This document shows, in pieces, positions 4,584 through 6,379 of a DNA stretch of 6,379 bases. The notes under the pieces were generated by a model. The model saw only the letters and a program-made list of their open reading frames with translations. It did no database searches and was not told the origin of the DNA. The translations under genes were made by a program, and so were the position numbers. The DNA is taken from contig DUGL01000157.1 in the NCBI GenBank assembly GCA_013331415.1, forward strand, positions 1 to 6,379. Direction: 5' to 3'. The stretch's first letter is position 1, and the number at the start of each line of letters is the position of its first letter. The stretch is from Methanoregulaceae archaeon. GTDB lineage: Archaea; Halobacteriota; Methanomicrobia; Methanomicrobiales; Methanospirillaceae.

Positions 4584-6379
4584 GGTGCAGGTCCTGATGG
4601 TGGCAGGCTGGCTCGTCCTGCTCGTCCTCCTCCAGCTCGCTGTCTGGCCGGCACTCCGGACGGCCCTGAAGAATTTTGCGTTCCCGATAGCATTCCCGAT
4701 ATCCCTGCTGCTTTTCACCATCCTCTCCTGGTACTGTGGCCTCCTGCACCTTCCCGTCCAGGCGGCCTTCATCCCGTTTGCCATACTGCTCGCGTATTTT
4801 TTGTTCCGGGGACAGTATTCCCGGGCTGCGTTCTCAGGGCAGGGGAAGTGGGCGCTCGTATTCCTGGTCTTCTTTTTTTTCATGCTCGAGCTCCGGTTCC
4901 TCAACCCCTCCATCTCGTATGCAGAGAAGTTCATGGACCACGCGTTCATCGCATCCATCATGCGCGAGCCGGTCGTCCCGCCGCTCGATCCCTGGTTCAT
5001 CGGTGGGACACTCGATGTCTATTACTACCTCGGGTACTGGATGTTTGGCGCGCTGGGGATCATGACCGGGATCCCCTCACCGGTCGTCTTCAACCTTGCC
5101 CTGCCCACCGTGCTTGCCAACGCGGCTGTCGGGATGTTCGCACTCGCACACCTTCTCACGAACCGGTTGCAGTGGATCCCCCTGCTCACCTTCCTCGTGG
5201 TCAACCCATCCTTTCTCTGGGAGCTCGCGAAGGGCAAAGCCATCGGCAGTGTTCTCTGGGACAGTACCCGGACCGTGCCTGACGCGATCAATGAATATCC
5301 GGCCTTCTCCTTTGTATGGGGAGATGTCCACGCCCATGTGATCTCGCTCTTCAACCAGGTACTCCTCATCTTCCTCCTCGTCTATGCCCTTGCATACTGG
5401 AAGAGTTCCTCCGCCCGGCAGCGCATCGTCATTGCCGGGCTCTGTGCACTCTCCCTCGGATCCATGCCCCTCATCAATACCTGGGATGTCCTCCTGTACG
5501 CCCCGCTCACTGTTCTCATCGGGCTCCTCCTCTGGCACCAGGAAGAGCAGGACAAAGACGGGGGCTTGTACGGTGCGTTCCAGAGGATATGGCAGGGGCG
5601 GACACGGGGCGGGGTCATCTGCAGACCATGGAGCTTCCTTGCCGCAGTTCCCCTGCTCTCAATCCTGGTCTACCTCCCGTACTACCTCCAGCTGAATACC
5701 CAGGGTATACAGGGTATCGGGATCGTGCATACTCCCACCCCGGTCCCTGCATTCCTCCTCGTCCACGGATTTTTCATCCTGATATTCCTCATCTTCCTTG
5801 CACGGGACATCCTCCGCCAGCCCTTCGGACTCCTTGCCGGGGTCCCGTTCGTCCTCGCCGGATACGCTGCAGCCGGGATTGCAGCCCTTCCGCTCGCATA
5901 CTTCCTGCTCGCGAGGAGGAGGGATCCTGCAGTCCTGCTCGCGATCTGCGGGCTCGTGGTGATCATCCTTACCGAGTTCTTCTATCTCAAAGACAACATG
6001 GGCGATACCTACTACCGGATGAATACCGTCTTCAAGTTCTACCTCCCTGCCTGGATCCTGCTGGGGGCATCCGGGTTTGCACTGCTTGCCAGGATGCTGC
6101 AAAAGCCCTGTTCCGGTCTCCGGATCAGTGAGAGCGCAAGAAAGCGCATACTCGTTCTTTCCGTGGCTGCACTCCTTGCAGCGCCCTTCGCCATTCCCCT
6201 CGAACACCCGTATGAAGGTGCCACGCTTGACGGACTCGCCTACCTCCATGATGCCCACCCGGGTGACGCGCAGGCAGTGGCATGGCTGCGATCGCTCGAC
6301 GGTGTCCAGGGTATTGTCGAGGCAGAGGGTGGCGACTACACCTATTTCTCACGGATATCATCTTTTACCGGCATCCCGG
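4561..6379 (+). CDS. DUF2298 (Chlor_Arch_YYY) multi-pass membrane protein, 3' end outside window
   Basis: The frame is open from ATG 4561 to the right edge (606 codons), overlapping the previous gene by 23 bases. Family members are usually about 700-900 residues, so a C-terminal part is missing. The protein is very hydrophobic, with a dozen or more segments (e.g. 11-30, 42-60, 66-83, 97-110, 260-280, 358-375, 396-415, 425-450, 458-474, 490-511, 529-545). DUF2298 hallmarks in order: AEKFMDHAF (121-129), PPLDPWFIGG (140-149), the YYYxG motif VYYYLGYW (153-160), EYPAFSFVWGDVHAHV (245-260), PLINTWDVLLY (303-313), YYRMNTVFKFY (484-494) and, in a non-membrane C-terminal part, EAEGGDYTYFSRISSFTG (587-604). 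The biochemical role is not established as far as I know. The acidic/aromatic first large loop resembles GT-C lipid-sugar-dependent glycosyltransferases, and the GT2 and flippase neighbours fit that reading (inference). Confidence 0.92.
   Translation, partial: MMSGPGYEVQVLMVAGWLVLLVLLQLAVWPALRTALKNFAFPIAFPISLLLFTILSWYCGLLHLPVQAAFIPFAILLAYFLFRGQYSRAAFSGQGKWALVFLVFFFFMLELRFLNPSISYAEKFMDHAFIASIMREPVVPPLDPWFIGGTLDVYYYLGYWMFGALGIMTGIPSPVVFNLALPTVLANAAVGMFALAHLLTNRLQWIPLLTFLVVNPSFLWELAKGKAIGSVLWDSTRTVPDAINEYPAFSFVWGDVHAHVISLFNQVLLIFLLVYALAYWKSSSARQRIVIAGLCALSLGSMPLINTWDVLLYAPLTVLIGLLLWHQEEQDKDGGLYGAFQRIWQGRTRGGVICRPWSFLAAVPLLSILVYLPYYLQLNTQGIQGIGIVHTPTPVPAFLLVHGFFILIFLIFLARDILRQPFGLLAGVPFVLAGYAAAGIAALPLAYFLLARRRDPAVLLAICGLVVIILTEFFYLKDNMGDTYYRMNTVFKFYLPAWILLGASGFALLARMLQKPCSGLRISESARKRILVLSVAALLAAPFAIPLEHPYEGATLDGLAYLHDAHPGDAQAVAWLRSLDGVQGIVEAEGGDYTYFSRISSFTGIP

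Noticed and set aside
4215..5000. 261-residue open frame on the minus strand across the flippase-like/DUF2298 junction
   Set aside because: Antisense to two motif-bearing membrane genes, low-complexity composition, no domain recognised.
5700..5722. Short tandem repeat CAGGGTATA/CAGGGTATC
   Set aside because: Two short copies encode QGIQGIG within the DUF2298 reading frame; no further copies in array and no sign of a functional repeat.
5316..6131. 271-residue open frame on the plus strand inside the DUF2298 gene
   Set aside because: It is an out-of-frame Pro/Arg/Cys/His-rich shadow; the DUF2298 frame has family motifs on both sides of and throughout this stretch.
1..6379. tRNA, rRNA, CRISPR, insertion sequence, attachment site or toxin-antitoxin pair
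   Set aside because: I looked for these and saw no cloverleaf, spaced repeats, terminal inverted repeats, transposase or small gene pair. Almost all of the window is coding.

Overview
The window looks like chromosomal DNA from a methanogenic archaeon, most likely of the order Methanomicrobiales. The evidence is a CetZ-type archaeal tubulin, a membrane protein of the Chloroflexi/Archaea 'YYY' family (DUF2298), archaeal-style TATA elements, GGTG/GGAGGT ribosome binding sites, a moderately high G+C content with strong C/G preference at third codon positions, and tightly overlapping genes. No RNA gene, mobile element, CRISPR array or phage gene is visible, and both ends of the window cut through genes.

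Layout: a 185-bp intergenic region (1507-1691) separates two divergent transcription units. Leftward (minus strand) runs cetZ (1506-328). Seven bases after its stop, a second gene for a secreted or surface protein begins (320 to beyond the left edge). Rightward (plus strand) runs a four-gene block in which every junction overlaps: an FAD-dependent amine-oxidase/protoporphyrinogen-oxidase-like protein (1692-2915), a GT2 glycosyltransferase of the dolichyl-phosphate-hexose synthase type (2912-3628), a flippase-like multi-pass protein of the lysylphosphatidylglycerol-synthase TM / AglD C-terminal type (3612-4583), and a large multi-pass DUF2298 protein that runs off the right edge (4561-6379, 606 codons present).

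Functional reading: the plus-strand block resembles a compact lipid-linked sugar pathway. The GT2 enzyme would charge a polyprenyl (dolichyl) phosphate with a sugar at the cytoplasmic face. The flippase-like protein would support handling or translocation of that carrier. The DUF2298 protein, which has GT-C-like features, could use the lipid-linked sugar at the outer face. The FAD enzyme could modify the sugar or the lipid. GT2 plus flippase-like protein corresponds to the two halves of the haloarchaeal N-glycosylation protein AglD, here encoded separately. The family calls are well supported by visible motifs; the joint pathway is inference. The minus-strand pair joins a cell-shape tubulin homologue with an exported protein, so both arms of the locus may concern the cell envelope.
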